The notes under the pieces are model-generated. The model was not told the DNA's origin and did no database searches. It saw nothing but the letters and a program-made list of their open reading frames with translations. A program made the translations under genes and the position numbers. Source: Streptosporangium saharense (GTDB taxonomy: Bacteria; Actinomycetota; Actinomycetes; Streptosporangiales; Streptosporangiaceae). Taken from it: a stretch of 64,000 bases of DNA. Numbering within the stretch: position 1 is the stretch's first letter; each line of letters begins with the position of its first letter. Shown piece after piece: positions 1 to 9,583 of this stretch. Location of the stretch: contig NZ_JACHJP010000003.1 of the NCBI RefSeq assembly GCF_014203715.1, positions 124,001 to 188,000 on the forward strand. The letters run 5' to 3'.

Positions 1-167
1 ACAGGCTCGGCAACGGCAGGTTCGCGCGCTCGCTGTTCGAACGCGCCGCGATGCGCAGGGACGTGCGCCTGGCCGCCCAGACGGGCGGCACCGCGAGCGC
101 GGCCGACCTGACCACCATCACCAGCGCCGACCTGCGCGCCGCCGTCGACGAGCTCGCCGGCCGCTGA
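1..167 (+). CDS. AAA-family ATPase, C-terminal fragment (CbxX/EccA-like)
   Basis: Only the last 54 codons are inside the window, read in the frame that begins at base 3 and ends with TGA at 165-167. The segment GNGRFARSLFERAAMRRDVR followed by a helical tail resembles the C-terminal lid of CbxX/CfqX and type VII secretion EccA AAA ATPases, where a 'GNaRfvRnlfErA' helix is conserved. Those proteins remodel partner proteins at the expense of ATP. Walker motifs lie upstream of the window, so neither the subfamily nor a secretion role can be confirmed. The next gene starts 189 bp downstream in the same direction but is functionally unrelated. Confidence 0.6.
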   Translation, partial: RLGNGRFARSLFERAAMRRDVRLAAQTGGTASAADLTTITSADLRAAVDELAGR

Positions 168-355
168 CCCCGCTCCTTCTCGTACGGCGCGACCTGGCCG
201 ACATGTGCTTTTCGGTTCCACAACCGGAGAGATAGCGTGGTAAACACCGCCCTTGACCGAGATCGAACTCCCGATTGAGCACTCCCTGTAGTTGAGTGGC
301 CGCAAGATGTAGCAGGATGGCCATCGACAACAGGGACGACGGTGAAGGGGGCGCT

Positions 356-1339
356 ATGGCGGGGTTTCTTCTCCGCAGGCTGCTCAACTATCTGGTGCTG
401 ATCGTCGTCGCCACGAGCCTGGCCTACATGCTGGCCGCCTCCGCGCTCAACCCCCGCTCCAACTACGAGGGCCGCAACCCGCCGATCCCCGAGAAGGTCA
501 TCGACGCGCGCCTGTCCGAGCTGAACCTGAACGACCAGACGCCGCTGGTCCAGCGCTACCTGACCTGGGCGGGCGACGTCGCGCACGGCGACTTCGGCAG
601 GACGGTCGCCGGTGGCTCGGTCAACGACGACCTCGGGCGGCGCGTCGGCGTCACGCTGCGCCTGATCACCGTCGGGGTGGTCCTGGGCAGCCTCACGGGC
701 GTGCTCGTCGGCGCCTACGCCGCGGTCAGGCAGTACGGCGTCTTCGACCGCCTCGCGACCGGGGCCTCCTTCGCCGTCCTGGCCATCCCCACGGTCGTGC
801 TCGCCAACATCCTGATCATCGGCGCGGTCTCGTTCAACGAGCTGACCGGCACCCAGGTCTTCCTGGTCAGCGGTGAGGAGACCCCCGGCCTCGAAGGAGA
901 CCTCCTGACCCAGCTCGTGGACCGTCTGCGGCACCTGATCCTGCCCACGCTCTCCCTGTCGCTCGGGTTGATCGCCGTCTACAGCCGCTACCAGCGCAAC
1001 ATGATGCTCGACGTCCTCGGCGCCGACTTCGTCCGCACGGCCATGGCCAAGGGGCTGCGGCGCCGTACCGCACTGGTCAGGCACGCGTTGCGCACCGCGC
1101 TGATCCCGGCGGTCACCTACTTCGCCTTCACCTTCGGCGCGCTGCTGGTCGGCACGACCTTCACCGAGAAGATCTTCGGCTGGCACGGCATGGGCGAGTG
1201 GCTGGTCGACTCCATCTCGACCAACGACGTCAACACCGTCGCGGCGATCAGCTGTTTCGCGGCGCTGGCGGTGCTGGTGGCCTCCCTGGCCTCCGACGTC
1301 CTGCACGCGGTCCTCGATCCCCGGGTCCGGGTGGGGTGA
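356..1339 (+). CDS. ABC transporter permease, DppB/OppB family
   Basis: First inner-membrane permease of a peptide/nickel-type (PepT) ABC importer. The 327-residue product starts with a hydrophobic helix (about residues 8-30), has a polar extracytoplasmic stretch at 35-100, then further membrane helices near 105-125, 138-160, 193-215, 252-272 and 295-315. The EAA-type cytoplasmic loop that docks on the ATPase is visible around residues 224-251 (ADFVRTAMAKGLRRR and following). The ATG at 356 is chosen because GAAGGGGGCGCT precedes it; an upstream GTG at 296 would add 20 polar residues with no ribosome site. The second permease starts 1 bp after the stop. Substrate cannot be assigned from sequence; peptides are typical of the family. 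Confidence 0.88.
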   Translation: MAGFLLRRLLNYLVLIVVATSLAYMLAASALNPRSNYEGRNPPIPEKVIDARLSELNLNDQTPLVQRYLTWAGDVAHGDFGRTVAGGSVNDDLGRRVGVTLRLITVGVVLGSLTGVLVGAYAAVRQYGVFDRLATGASFAVLAIPTVVLANILIIGAVSFNELTGTQVFLVSGEETPGLEGDLLTQLVDRLRHLILPTLSLSLGLIAVYSRYQRNMMLDVLGADFVRTAMAKGLRRRTALVRHALRTALIPAVTYFAFTFGALLVGTTFTEKIFGWHGMGEWLVDSISTNDVNTVAAISCFAALAVLVASLASDVLHAVLDPRVRVG

Positions 1340-1340
1340 G

Positions 1341-2264
1341 ATGGCCATCACGGACGAACGGTTCGCCGAGCAGGAGGCGGCTGCCGCGGGCCTCGCGGCG
1401 CCCTCCAGGCTGCGGGTGGTCGCGGGCCGCTTCTTCGGCTCCCTCCAGGGCCGTGTCGGGTTCGCCCTCCTGGGGCTGCTGTTCCTGCTGGCCTTCGCCG
1501 GGCCGTACGTCGGCAGGTGGGGTTACACCGACAAGGACTTCATGGCGTTCCTGCAGCCGCCCTCGCCCGAGCACTGGTGGGGCACCCTGCAGACCGGCGC
1601 CGACGTGTACGCGGTGACGCTGCGCGGCATGCAGAAGTCACTCATCGTCGGGCTGCTGGCCGCCGTGGTCGGCACGTCCCTGGCCGCCGTGGTCGGCGCC
1701 TTCGCCGGATACTTCCCAGGCTGGGCCGACCGAGTGCTGACGTGGTTCACCGACCTGCTGCTCGTGCTCCCGGCCTTCCTGATCCTGGCGATCATGTCGC
1801 CGCTGTTCGCGGGGGGCCAGTGGCCGCTGTTCGTGCTGCTGCTGGCGATGTTCCTCTGGATGATCACCTCGAAGGTCGTCCGGAGCATGACCGTCTCCCT
1901 CAAGGAGCGGGAGTTCATCCAGGCCGCGAGGTTCATGGGCGTCCCGCCGACGACGATCATCTTCCGGCACGTCATCCCGAACATGTCCTCGCTGCTGGTG
2001 GTCGACGCGACGCTGAACGTCAGCGCCGCGATCCTCACCGAGACCTCCCTGTCCTACTTCGGCTTCGGCATCCAGCCCCCCGACGTCTCGCTGGGCAGTC
2101 TCATCGCCGACGGCGCGCGGACGGCCGTCTACGCCCCGTGGACGTTCTGGTTCTGCGCCGGGCTGCTGATCGTCACCGTGCTCGCGGTGAACCTGGTCGG
2201 CGACTCCCTGCGCGACGCCCTCGACCCCGCCTCGAAGAGAGCCGTCAGGAGAGGAGCACGGTGA
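1341..2264 (+). CDS. ABC transporter permease, DppC/OppC family
   Basis: Second permease of the same importer, 307 residues, the usual length for DppC. An N-terminal cytoplasmic arm of about 40 residues leads to the first membrane helix ([19 protein letters not shown]), followed by the extracytoplasmic loop and five further helices. The EAA loop reads [20 protein letters not shown] with [15 protein letters not shown], a near-canonical DppC motif, around residues 185-215. The start lies 1 bp after the upstream stop with GGGTGGGGTGAG as ribosome site. Its stop overlaps the GTG of the ATPase gene by 4 bases, so translation of the three genes is likely coupled. Confidence 0.9.
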   Translation: MAITDERFAEQEAAAAGLAAPSRLRVVAGRFFGSLQGRVGFALLGLLFLLAFAGPYVGRWGYTDKDFMAFLQPPSPEHWWGTLQTGADVYAVTLRGMQKSLIVGLLAAVVGTSLAAVVGAFAGYFPGWADRVLTWFTDLLLVLPAFLILAIMSPLFAGGQWPLFVLLLAMFLWMITSKVVRSMTVSLKEREFIQAARFMGVPPTTIIFRHVIPNMSSLLVVDATLNVSAAILTETSLSYFGFGIQPPDVSLGSLIADGARTAVYAPWTFWFCAGLLIVTVLAVNLVGDSLRDALDPASKRAVRRGAR

Positions 2265-4465
2265 GCGAACGCGACGAGTGCCGGGCGGGGGCGCGTTTCC
2301 CCGGGCGGCTTCCCCTCTCGCAGTTCCAGGGCCTCATGGCCAGGCAGGAGAGAGGGGGACGGCACCGGCGTCGCGCCCTGCCCGTGCCCGCGGTGACCAC
2401 CGGGCCGGTCCTTGAGGTCACCGGCCTCGACGTCACCTTCGGCACCGGGCCGGACGCGGTGCACGCCGTGCGGGGGGTGAGCTACGCGGTCAGGCCGGGG
2501 GAGGTGCTCGGCATCGTCGGCGAGTCGGGCTCCGGCAAGTCGGTCGCCTCGCTGGCCGTGATGGGCCTGCTGCCGCCGCACGCCCGCGCCACCGGCTCGG
2601 TGCGGCTGCTCGGCAGGGAGATCCTCGGCGCCACGGAGAAGACGCTCACCGCCTTCCGCGGCAAGACCATCTCGATGGTCTTCCAGGACCCGCTCTCGGC
2701 CCTGACCCCCGTCTACCGCGTGGGCGACCAGGTGGCCGAGGCCGTACGGATCCACCAGCGCGTCTCCAGGCAGCAGGCGGCCAAACGGGCCGTCGAGCTG
2801 CTCGACCTGGTCGGCATCCCCAACGCCGCACAGCGCGCCAGGGCCTTCCCGCACGAGTTCTCCGGGGGAATGCGCCAGCGCGCGGTGATCGCGATGGCCA
2901 TCGCGAACGACCCCGACGTGATCATCTGCGACGAGCCGACGACCGCCCTCGACGTCACCATCCAGGCCCAGGTGCTTGAGGTGCTCAAACGGGCGCAGCG
3001 GGAGACCGGGGCGGCGATCATCATGATCACGCACGACCTCGGGATCGTCGCCGGGTTCGCCGACCGGGTCATGGTCATATACGCGGGGCGGTCCGTGGAG
3101 ACCGGCTCCGTCGACGACGTCTACTACCGCCCCCGCATGCCGTACACCATGGGGCTGCTGGGCTCCATCCCGCGCCTCGACACGGGCGGCGGCCGGCCGC
3201 TGGTGCCCATCGCGGGCAGTCCGCCCTCACCCGTCGCGCTGCCGCCGGGCTGTCCGTTCGAGCCGCGCTGCCCGATCGCGGTGCCCGCCTGCTCGGAGAA
3301 GGAGCCCGCGCTCGAACCGGTGGACGCGCCGGACCACCTGGCCGCCTGCGTCCGGGCCGGGGAGATCGAGGCGGAGGGCTGGTCGCCCGCCGAGGTCTAC
3401 CGGGTCGCCGAGCCGCAGGTCCCGACCGAGGAGACGGCCTCTCCTGTACGGCCCCGCGAAGAACGGGAGGTGGTGTTGGCGGTCGACGGCCTGACCAGGC
3501 ACTACCCCCTGATGAGGGGGGCGGTCTTCCGGCGCAGGGTCGGCACGGTGCACGCGGTCGACGGCATCAGCTTCGACATCCGCGAGGGCGAGACGCTGGG
3601 CCTGGTCGGCGAGTCCGGCTGCGGCAAGACGACGACCCTGATGGAGATCCTGGAGCTGGCCAGGCCGCAGCACGGCACGATCGTGGTGCTGGGGCACGAC
3701 ACCTCGGCGCTCGGCGCCCGCGACCGGATGGCCGTCAGACGCGACATGCAGGTCGTCTTCCAGGACCCGCTGGCCTCGCTCGACCCCAGGATGACCGTCT
3801 ACGACATCGTCGCCGAGCCGCTGCGCGCGCACGGCTTCGGGAACCCGGGGCCGAGGATCCAGGAGCTCCTCGGCCTGGTCGGGCTCGATCCCGGCCACGC
3901 CGCGCGCTACCCGCAGGACTTCTCCGGCGGTCAGCGCCAGCGGATCGGCATCGCCCGCGCGCTCGCCCTGGAACCTCGGCTGGTGGTGCTTGACGAGCCG
4001 GTCTCGGCGCTCGACGTCTCCATCCAGGCGGGCGTGGTCAACCTGCTGGAGGACCTGAAGCGGCGCCTGGGCCTGTCCTACCTGTTCGTCGCGCACGACC
4101 TGGCCGTGGTCAGGCACATCGCCGACCGGGTCGCGGTCATGTATCTCGGCAGGATCGCCGAGATAGGCGGGGTCGGCGATGTCTACGACGCCCCGATGCA
4201 TCCCTACACGCAGGCGCTGCTGTCGGCGGTCCCCCTGCCCGACCCGCGCAGGGAACGTTCCAGGAGGCGTGTCCTGCTGGAGGGCGACCTGCCGAGCCCG
4301 GCGGCACCTCCCTCCGGGTGCCGTTTCCGTACCCGCTGCCCCTTGTTCAGGACCCTCGACGAGACCGGCCAGAGCCGATGCGTGAACGAGGAGCCCCAGG
4401 TCCGGCCGTTCGGCGAGGACCACGGCGTCTCGTGCCACTTCGCCGAGAAGGTCGAAGTCGTATAA
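2261..4465 (+). CDS. Fused double ABC ATPase (DppD-DppF type)
   Basis: Energises the importer by ATP hydrolysis at the cytoplasmic face. The 734-residue protein carries two complete nucleotide-binding domains in one chain, where most peptide transporters use two genes. Domain 1 has Walker A GESGSGKS (residues 87-94), signature FSGGMRQR and Walker [13 protein letters not shown]. Domain 2 has Walker A GESGCGKT (450-457), signature FSGGQRQR and Walker [13 protein letters not shown]. Each is followed by the Cys-containing oligopeptide-transporter C-terminal motif ([16 protein letters not shown]). The GTG at 2261 is chosen for its GGAGAGGAGCAC site and 4-base overlap with the permease stop; the first ~45 residues are poorly conserved, and GTG 2392 is a weaker alternative. 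Confidence 0.9.
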   Translation: MSERDECRAGARFPGRLPLSQFQGLMARQERGGRHRRRALPVPAVTTGPVLEVTGLDVTFGTGPDAVHAVRGVSYAVRPGEVLGIVGESGSGKSVASLAVMGLLPPHARATGSVRLLGREILGATEKTLTAFRGKTISMVFQDPLSALTPVYRVGDQVAEAVRIHQRVSRQQAAKRAVELLDLVGIPNAAQRARAFPHEFSGGMRQRAVIAMAIANDPDVIICDEPTTALDVTIQAQVLEVLKRAQRETGAAIIMITHDLGIVAGFADRVMVIYAGRSVETGSVDDVYYRPRMPYTMGLLGSIPRLDTGGGRPLVPIAGSPPSPVALPPGCPFEPRCPIAVPACSEKEPALEPVDAPDHLAACVRAGEIEAEGWSPAEVYRVAEPQVPTEETASPVRPREEREVVLAVDGLTRHYPLMRGAVFRRRVGTVHAVDGISFDIREGETLGLVGESGCGKTTTLMEILELARPQHGTIVVLGHDTSALGARDRMAVRRDMQVVFQDPLASLDPRMTVYDIVAEPLRAHGFGNPGPRIQELLGLVGLDPGHAARYPQDFSGGQRQRIGIARALALEPRLVVLDEPVSALDVSIQAGVVNLLEDLKRRLGLSYLFVAHDLAVVRHIADRVAVMYLGRIAEIGGVGDVYDAPMHPYTQALLSAVPLPDPRRERSRRRVLLEGDLPSPAAPPSGCRFRTRCPLFRTLDETGQSRCVNEEPQVRPFGEDHGVSCHFAEKVEVV

Positions 4466-4478
4466 CCCTGGAGGAACT

Positions 4479-6203
4479 GTGACAGCAATCCGGCGTGTGG
4501 GCGTGCTCGCCACCGCGCTGACCATGGCGGGCTCGCTGGCCCTCACCGGCTGCGGGAGCCAGGGGGGAGCCAGGGGAGGCGGCCCGGGCAGCGACGGGGA
4601 CGAACGCGGCAACTCGATCAAGGCCTACGACATCAACCCGGTCCCCCGCGACAGGGTCAGGGACGGCGGCCTGCTCCGCGTGGGCATCAACGAGTATCCC
4701 GCCAACTGGAATCTCAACCACCTCGACGGCAACCTGGCCATGGTCAAGAAGGTCGTCGACGCGCTCATGCCCTCGGCGTTCCGCTCCAACGAGAAGGGCG
4801 AGATCTCGGCGAACACCGACTACCTGCTGGCCGGGAAGGTCACCGAGACCAGGCCGAAGCAGGTCGTCACGCTGACCCTCAACCCCCGCGCCAGGTGGTC
4901 GGACGCGACCCCCATCACCTGGGAGGACTACCGGGCCCAGTGGCAGGCGATGAACGGCTCCAACCCCGACTACCGGGTCGCGAGCACCACCGGCTACCGC
5001 GACATCGAGGACGTGGCCAGGGGAAAGGACGACCACGAGGTCGTCGTCACCTTCGCCAAGCCGTTCGGCGACTGGCAGTCCCTGTTCGGCCCGCTCTACC
5101 CGAAGAGCACGAACGCCACCGCCGAGACCTTCAACACCGCCTGGCTGAACCGCGTCCCGGTCACCGCGGGCCCGTTCAGGTTCGCCTCCTTCGACCAGAC
5201 GGCCAAGACCATCACGATCGCCAGGGACGAGCGCTGGTGGGGCCAGCGGGCCAAGCTGGACAGGATCATCTACCGGGCCCTTGAGAGCGACGCCCTGGTC
5301 GGCGCCTTCAGCAACGGCGAGCTGGACACCTTCGACGTGGGGCCGTCCGCTCCCGACTACGCGCGGGCCAAGAGCAGCCAGGGCGCGATCATCCGCCAGG
5401 CGGCGGGGCCCGACTTCCGGCACTTCACGCTGAACGGCGAGAGCGCGCTGCTGTCCGACGTCAACGTCCGCAGGGCCGTCGCCATGGGCATCAACCGCCA
5501 GGCCATCACCCAGTCCGACCTGCAGGGTCTCGACTGGCCGATCGTGCTGCTGAACAACCACTTCTTCATGAACACCCAGGAGGGCTACCGCGACAACGCG
5601 GGCGAGGTCGGCGTCTACAACCCCGAGCGGGCCAAGCAGCTGCTGGACGCCGCAGGCTGGAGGCTGTCGGGCCAGACCCGGACGAAGGACGGCCACGAGC
5701 TGAACCTGCGCTTCGTCATGCCCTCCGGCCTGCAGCTGACCAAGTCGGAGGCCGAGATCACCCAGAGCATGCTGGCCCAGATCGGCGTCAAGGTCACCCT
5801 CCAGGCGGTGCCCAGTGACGACTACTTCACCAAATACATCATTCCCGGCAACTACGACATCACCGCGTTCGCCTACGTGGGCACGCCGTTCCCGGTCTCC
5901 AGCGCCTACGGCCAGTACGCCAACGCCGTCCGCGACTCCAGGGGCCAGCCGCAGTGGAACGCCAACCTCGGCCGCATCGGCTCCCCGGAGATCGACGCCG
6001 CCATGGACAAGGCGACCAGCGATCTTGAGGGCACCCAGGCCATCGCGGACACCAACGCCGCCGACAAACTGATCTGGGAGGCGGTGAACGTGGTGACGCT
6101 CTACCAGCGCCCACAGAACGTGGCGGTCAACAAGAACATCGCCAACTACGGCGCCCGCGGCTTCTATGACCTGAAATATCAGGACATCGGGTTTACCCGG
6201 TAG
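4479..6203 (+). CDS. ABC transporter substrate-binding lipoprotein, SBP family 5
   Basis: Extracytoplasmic solute receptor for the preceding importer, 574 residues. The N-terminus is a lipoprotein signal: a charged start, a hydrophobic stretch and lipobox LTGC, giving a lipidated Cys near residue 25. The body matches the peptide/nickel-binding SBP_bac_5 fold: the LTLNPRARWSDATPITWEDY segment, a distinctive ...VNVRRAVAMGINR... motif, and a C-terminal lobe with NYDITAF. The GTG start lies 13 bp after the ATPase stop with GGAGGAACT as a strong ribosome site. Order permease-permease-ATPase-receptor is compact and complete. No operator is evident and the ligand is unknown; peptides or peptide-like compounds are likely. 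Confidence 0.9.
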   Translation: MTAIRRVGVLATALTMAGSLALTGCGSQGGARGGGPGSDGDERGNSIKAYDINPVPRDRVRDGGLLRVGINEYPANWNLNHLDGNLAMVKKVVDALMPSAFRSNEKGEISANTDYLLAGKVTETRPKQVVTLTLNPRARWSDATPITWEDYRAQWQAMNGSNPDYRVASTTGYRDIEDVARGKDDHEVVVTFAKPFGDWQSLFGPLYPKSTNATAETFNTAWLNRVPVTAGPFRFASFDQTAKTITIARDERWWGQRAKLDRIIYRALESDALVGAFSNGELDTFDVGPSAPDYARAKSSQGAIIRQAAGPDFRHFTLNGESALLSDVNVRRAVAMGINRQAITQSDLQGLDWPIVLLNNHFFMNTQEGYRDNAGEVGVYNPERAKQLLDAAGWRLSGQTRTKDGHELNLRFVMPSGLQLTKSEAEITQSMLAQIGVKVTLQAVPSDDYFTKYIIPGNYDITAFAYVGTPFPVSSAYGQYANAVRDSRGQPQWNANLGRIGSPEIDAAMDKATSDLEGTQAIADTNAADKLIWEAVNVVTLYQRPQNVAVNKNIANYGARGFYDLKYQDIGFTR

Positions 6204-6239
6204 CGCGTTCTGTCGGGGCGACACGATAGAAGTTGTCCC

Positions 6240-7328
6240 ATGGCTCTCTCCACGACCTGGTCCAGGGTGCTCGCATGGCGGCTGAGACGGCAGTTCGTCG
6301 ATCCCGCCTCCGGCCCGGACGTCGTGTCCGTCGTCCGCCGCCTGGCGGGGGTGCAGGCCCAGGTGGCCTCCTCCGCCGAGCTGGCCGTCGCCGTACGGCG
6401 CGCGGATCCCCGTCCCGGTGAGGTCGGCGAGGCCCTGTGGCTGGACCGCACGCTGGTCAAGACCTGGACGGCGCGCGGCACCCTGCACCTGGTCCCCTCC
6501 GACGAGCTGTCCTCCTACGCCGCGGTCCTCGGCTCCTTCCGCAACTGGGAGAAGGGCTCGTGGCAGCGCGGCCACGGCGTCACCGCCGACGAGGTCGCGG
6601 CCATTCTCGATGCGGTCCCCAAGGCGCTCTCGGGGCACGTGCTGACCCGCGAGGAGCTGGTCGAGGCCGTTATCGAGGTCACCGGCGACGAGCATCTGCG
6701 ACAGGCCCTCACCTCGGGCTGGGGGGCGCTGCTCAAGCCGCTGAGCTACCTCGGCGAGCTGTGCTACGGCCCGCCGCGCGAGGGCCGCGTGACCTTCGTC
6801 AGCCCCCGCGACTGGGTGTCCGGCCACTCCTCGGCGCCGCCCTCCCGCGACGAGGGCGGCATTCGCCTGGTCAGGTCCTTCCTCGGCGCCCACGGCCCGG
6901 GGACCCCGGAGACCTTCAACGGCTGGCTCTACCGCAACGTCGCCCCGAAGGCCGTGCTGCGCGGCTGGTTCCGCGACCTCGCACCGGAGCTGGCCGAGGT
7001 CGAGGTGGACGGCCACCCCATGGTCGTGCTCGCCGAGCACCTCGACGACCTCATGACGACCGAGCCCGCGACCGGCGTCCACCTGCTGCCGGGCTTCGAC
7101 CAGTACATCCTGGGTGCTCCCCGCGACCTCGAACCCCTGCTGCCCGCCGAGGCCAAGTCCAAGGTCAGCCGGGCCGCCGGATGGATCTCCCCGGTCGTGG
7201 TCCACCAGGGCAGGGTCACCGGGGTCTGGCAGGTCAAGGACGGCGTCATCGACCTCGACCTGCTTGAGGAGGTCCCCGCCGCGGCCCTGGCCCAGGAGAT
7301 CGAGCGGGTCGCCGCGCTGCTCAGATAG
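6240..7328 (+). CDS. Winged-helix DNA glycosylase-like protein (AlkZ/HTH_42 family)
   Basis: Member of the HTH_42 family whose characterised members (AlkZ, AlkX/YcaQ) are DNA glycosylases that unhook interstrand cross-links or excise bulky N-alkyl lesions. The 362-residue length fits. The Gln-Phi-Gln catalytic motif typical of AlkZ is present as Q39-A40-Q41, followed by the family motif VKTWTARGTLHLV near residues 78-90, where the lesion-binding region lies. Substrate specificity within the AlkZ-like group cannot be read from sequence, so repair of a particular adduct is inference. The ATG has no good Shine-Dalgarno. The gene lies 36 bp after the transporter and converges with pxpC, leaving only 3 bp between stops. 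Confidence 0.75.
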   Translation: MALSTTWSRVLAWRLRRQFVDPASGPDVVSVVRRLAGVQAQVASSAELAVAVRRADPRPGEVGEALWLDRTLVKTWTARGTLHLVPSDELSSYAAVLGSFRNWEKGSWQRGHGVTADEVAAILDAVPKALSGHVLTREELVEAVIEVTGDEHLRQALTSGWGALLKPLSYLGELCYGPPREGRVTFVSPRDWVSGHSSAPPSRDEGGIRLVRSFLGAHGPGTPETFNGWLYRNVAPKAVLRGWFRDLAPELAEVEVDGHPMVVLAEHLDDLMTTEPATGVHLLPGFDQYILGAPRDLEPLLPAEAKSKVSRAAGWISPVVVHQGRVTGVWQVKDGVIDLDLLEEVPAAALAQEIERVAALLR

Positions 7329-7331
7329 CCC

Positions 7332-8204
7332 TCACGGGGGAGCGAGCCGATCGAGGCGGAAGCGCACCCGGTCTCCCGGGCGGAGCTGGGCCGCCGCGCC
7401 CAGGCAGTCCGAGGCGAGCACGGCGATCACCGGATACCCCCCGGTCGGGGGGTGGTCGGCCAGGAAGACGATCGGCTGACCGTCCGGCGGCACCTGCAGG
7501 GCCCCGGCGACCATGCCCTCACTGGGCAGCTCTCCCTCCCGGGCCCGTGGCAGCGGCGCGCCGTCCAGCCGCACGCCGACCCGGTTGCTGTCCTGACTCA
7601 CCACGTACGGCTGGGCGCACAGCGTCTCCAGGGCGCCGGGGGCGAACCAGTCGTCCCTGGGCCCGGCGACGACCCGCAGCACCTCCCGGGGCGTGCCCGG
7701 GGGCACGGCGTCCACGGTGAGGGCGGGCAGGTCTTCCGAGGGGCCGACCGGCAGCACGTCACCCGCGCCGAGCGGGGCGGGCCCGAGCCCGGACAGGGAG
7801 TCCGTCGAACGGCTGCCCAGCACCGCGGGCGTGTCGAGTCCACCCCTGACCGCGACGTAGGTCCGCAGTCCAGCCAAGGGAAACGCCACCCGCAGCTCAC
7901 CCAGCGGCGGCACCCAGAACGGCGCCAGCATCGCGGGCCTGGTCATCATGCCGTCCGCGACCACCTCAAGCGGGCAGGCGGCCCCGGTGACGGCGACCCA
8001 GGCCCCCGTGGTGAAGCGAAGCCCGGCGCCGCCGAAGGTCAGCTCGATCCCGGCCGCCCCCTCCGGATTGCCGACCAGCCGGTTGGCCAGGCGCAGGCTC
8101 GGCGCGTCCGCCGCCCCCGAGCACGGCACCCCGAGATGACCGTAGCCGGGACGGCCAAGATCCTGCACGGTCGCGTACGGCCCCGCCGCGATGACCTCGA
8201 TCAT
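7332..8204 (-). CDS. pxpC: 5-oxoprolinase subunit C (biotin-dependent carboxyltransferase-like, AHS2)
   Basis: Part of the prokaryotic ATP-dependent 5-oxoprolinase PxpABC, which hydrolyses pyroglutamate to glutamate and removes a damage product of glutamine. The 290-residue protein starts MIEVIAAGPYATVQDLGRPG, the characteristic AHS2/KipA opening; 'GAAD...NRLVGN' and 'FLADHPPTGGYPVIA' further support the family. ATG 8204 is chosen because it overlaps the pxpB stop in ATGA and aligns with the family N-terminus; upstream extension would be Arg-rich and unlike it. Gene order pxpA-B-C with 4-base overlaps indicates one translationally coupled operon. KipA, the sporulation-related homologue in Bacillus, is the alternative name. 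Confidence 0.88.
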   Translation of the reverse strand: MIEVIAAGPYATVQDLGRPGYGHLGVPCSGAADAPSLRLANRLVGNPEGAAGIELTFGGAGLRFTTGAWVAVTGAACPLEVVADGMMTRPAMLAPFWVPPLGELRVAFPLAGLRTYVAVRGGLDTPAVLGSRSTDSLSGLGPAPLGAGDVLPVGPSEDLPALTVDAVPPGTPREVLRVVAGPRDDWFAPGALETLCAQPYVVSQDSNRVGVRLDGAPLPRAREGELPSEGMVAGALQVPPDGQPIVFLADHPPTGGYPVIAVLASDCLGAAAQLRPGDRVRFRLDRLAPP

Positions 8205-8824
8205 GAAGCGGTCACGGCCTCGAACCTGACCCGCGTCCCCGGCGTGAGCAGGGCGGGCGGATCGGCGGCCACGTCCCACACCGTCATGGGGGAGCGGCCG
8301 AGCAGCCGCCAGCCGCCAGGGGACGCCGAGGGATAGACCGCCGAGTACGGCCCGGCGACCGCGACGGACCCGGCGGGCACCGAGGTCCGTGGCGTGGCGA
8401 GCCTGGGCACGTGCAGCGCGGGGTCAAGCCCGGTGAGGTAGGCGAACCCGGGGGCGAAGCCCAGCCAGCCGACGACGAGCTCCCGCCCGGTGTGCCGCTC
8501 GACGACCTCTGTGGGGGACAGACCGGTCAGGTCGGCGACCTCCCGCAGGTCGGCCCCGTCGTAGACCACGGGGACCGTCACGGCGGGGGCGCCGGGAAGC
8601 TCCTGCCCAGCGTGGGCGGCGGCCGTACCGAGCAGGCGGGCCAGTTCGGGCAGCAGCCGGGACGGGTCGGCGCCGGGCGCGCTCACCAGGACGGTCTCCG
8701 GGCCGGGCACGATCTCGGCGACACCGGGCGGGCGGTGGGCCCGCAGCAGGGCGTCGAGCCGGTGGGAGACGTCGAGCGACCCGGTCTCGACCAGCAGCGC
8801 GTGCTCCCCGGCCCTGCGGATCAC
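8201..8824 (-). CDS. pxpB: 5-oxoprolinase subunit B (KipI/AHS1 family)
   Basis: Second subunit of PxpABC 5-oxoprolinase, 207 residues. AHS1 hallmarks are visible: 'GEHALLVE' near the start, VPVVYDGADLREVADLTGLS in the middle, and GWLGFAPGFAYLTGLDP with ATPRTSVPAGSVAVAG near residues 125-165. In the family this subunit pairs with PxpC to form the ATP-dependent phosphorylating and ring-opening part, while PxpA supplies the remaining step; the division of labour is from family knowledge. It overlaps pxpA upstream and pxpC downstream by 4 bases each (ATGA), so stoichiometric expression is likely. Confidence 0.9.
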   Translation of the reverse strand: MIRRAGEHALLVETGSLDVSHRLDALLRAHRPPGVAEIVPGPETVLVSAPGADPSRLLPELARLLGTAAAHAGQELPGAPAVTVPVVYDGADLREVADLTGLSPTEVVERHTGRELVVGWLGFAPGFAYLTGLDPALHVPRLATPRTSVPAGSVAVAGPYSAVYPSASPGGWRLLGRSPMTVWDVAADPPALLTPGTRVRFEAVTAS

Positions 8825-9576
8825 CCGAACGCCCGCAGGGTGACGCCCGCCGCGACCAGACCGTCACGCACGGCCCGCGCCAGCGCCACGGCGCCGGGGG
8901 TGTCGCCGTGCACGCAGATCGACCGGGCGCCGACCGTGACCTCCGAACCGTCTATGGCGGTCACCGTCCCCCTGGTCGCCATGCGCACGGCCCTGGCCGC
9001 CACCTCGCCGGGGTCGTGCAGCACCGCCCCGGGACTGCGGCGGGACACCAGCGTGCCCTCCGGGGTGTAGGCGCGGTCGGCGAAGGCCTCGGTGACCGTG
9101 GGAACCCCCTCGCGGACGGCGATCTCGTGGACGACGGAGCCGGGCAGGCTGAGCAGCGGCAGCCGCTCGCCGTGGTCGGCGACGGCCGCGACGACCGCCT
9201 CCGCCTGCTCGCGGTCACGGCAGATCCGGTTGTAGAGCGCGCCGTGCGGCTTGACGTAGGAGACCCGCCCGCCCATGGCCCTGGCGATGCCGTCCACCGC
9301 GGACAGCTGGTAGAGCACCTCGGCGCACAGCTCCTCGGGATCCACGTCCATCTCCCGGCGCCCGAACCCGGCCAGGTCCCGATAGGACACCTGGGCGCCG
9401 ATCAGCACCCCCCGGTCGACCGCGGCCGCGCAGGTGCGGCGGATGGTCAGCGGGTCGCCCGCGTGGAACCCGCAGGCGACGTTCGCGCTGGTCACCACGT
9501 CGAGAAGGGCCGTGTCGTCACCGAGCCGCCAGACACCGAAGCCCTCCCCGAGGTCGGCGTTGAGGTCGATCACCAT
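8821..9576 (-). CDS. pxpA: 5-oxoprolinase subunit A (LamB/YcsF family)
   Basis: First gene of the 5-oxoprolinase operon, 251 residues, the usual LamB/YcsF length. Diagnostic motifs: IDLNADLGEG at the N-terminus, TSANVACGFHAGDP near residue 30-45, and SYVKPHGALYN around 105. The family folds as a metal-dependent TIM-like barrel, and the conserved Asp/His residues in these motifs are intact. GTAGGTGAG precedes the ATG. The upstream gene stops 7 bp away in the same direction, so pxpABC may share a transcript with it although no functional link is known. Confidence 0.9.
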   Translation of the reverse strand: MVIDLNADLGEGFGVWRLGDDTALLDVVTSANVACGFHAGDPLTIRRTCAAAVDRGVLIGAQVSYRDLAGFGRREMDVDPEELCAEVLYQLSAVDGIARAMGGRVSYVKPHGALYNRICRDREQAEAVVAAVADHGERLPLLSLPGSVVHEIAVREGVPTVTEAFADRAYTPEGTLVSRRSPGAVLHDPGEVAARAVRMATRGTVTAIDGSEVTVGARSICVHGDTPGAVALARAVRDGLVAAGVTLRAFG

Positions 9577-9583
9577 GGCTCAC

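Noticed and set aside
4347..7205. 952-codon open frame antisense to the substrate-binding protein and AlkZ-like genes
   Set aside because: Covers two well-supported genes on the other strand and has no recognisable domain.
7332..9576. Reading pxpABC as the Bacillus KipI/KipA sporulation kinase inhibitors
   Set aside because: The set A-B-C with a LamB/YcsF partner in one overlapping operon matches 5-oxoprolinase; no KinA-like partner is present.
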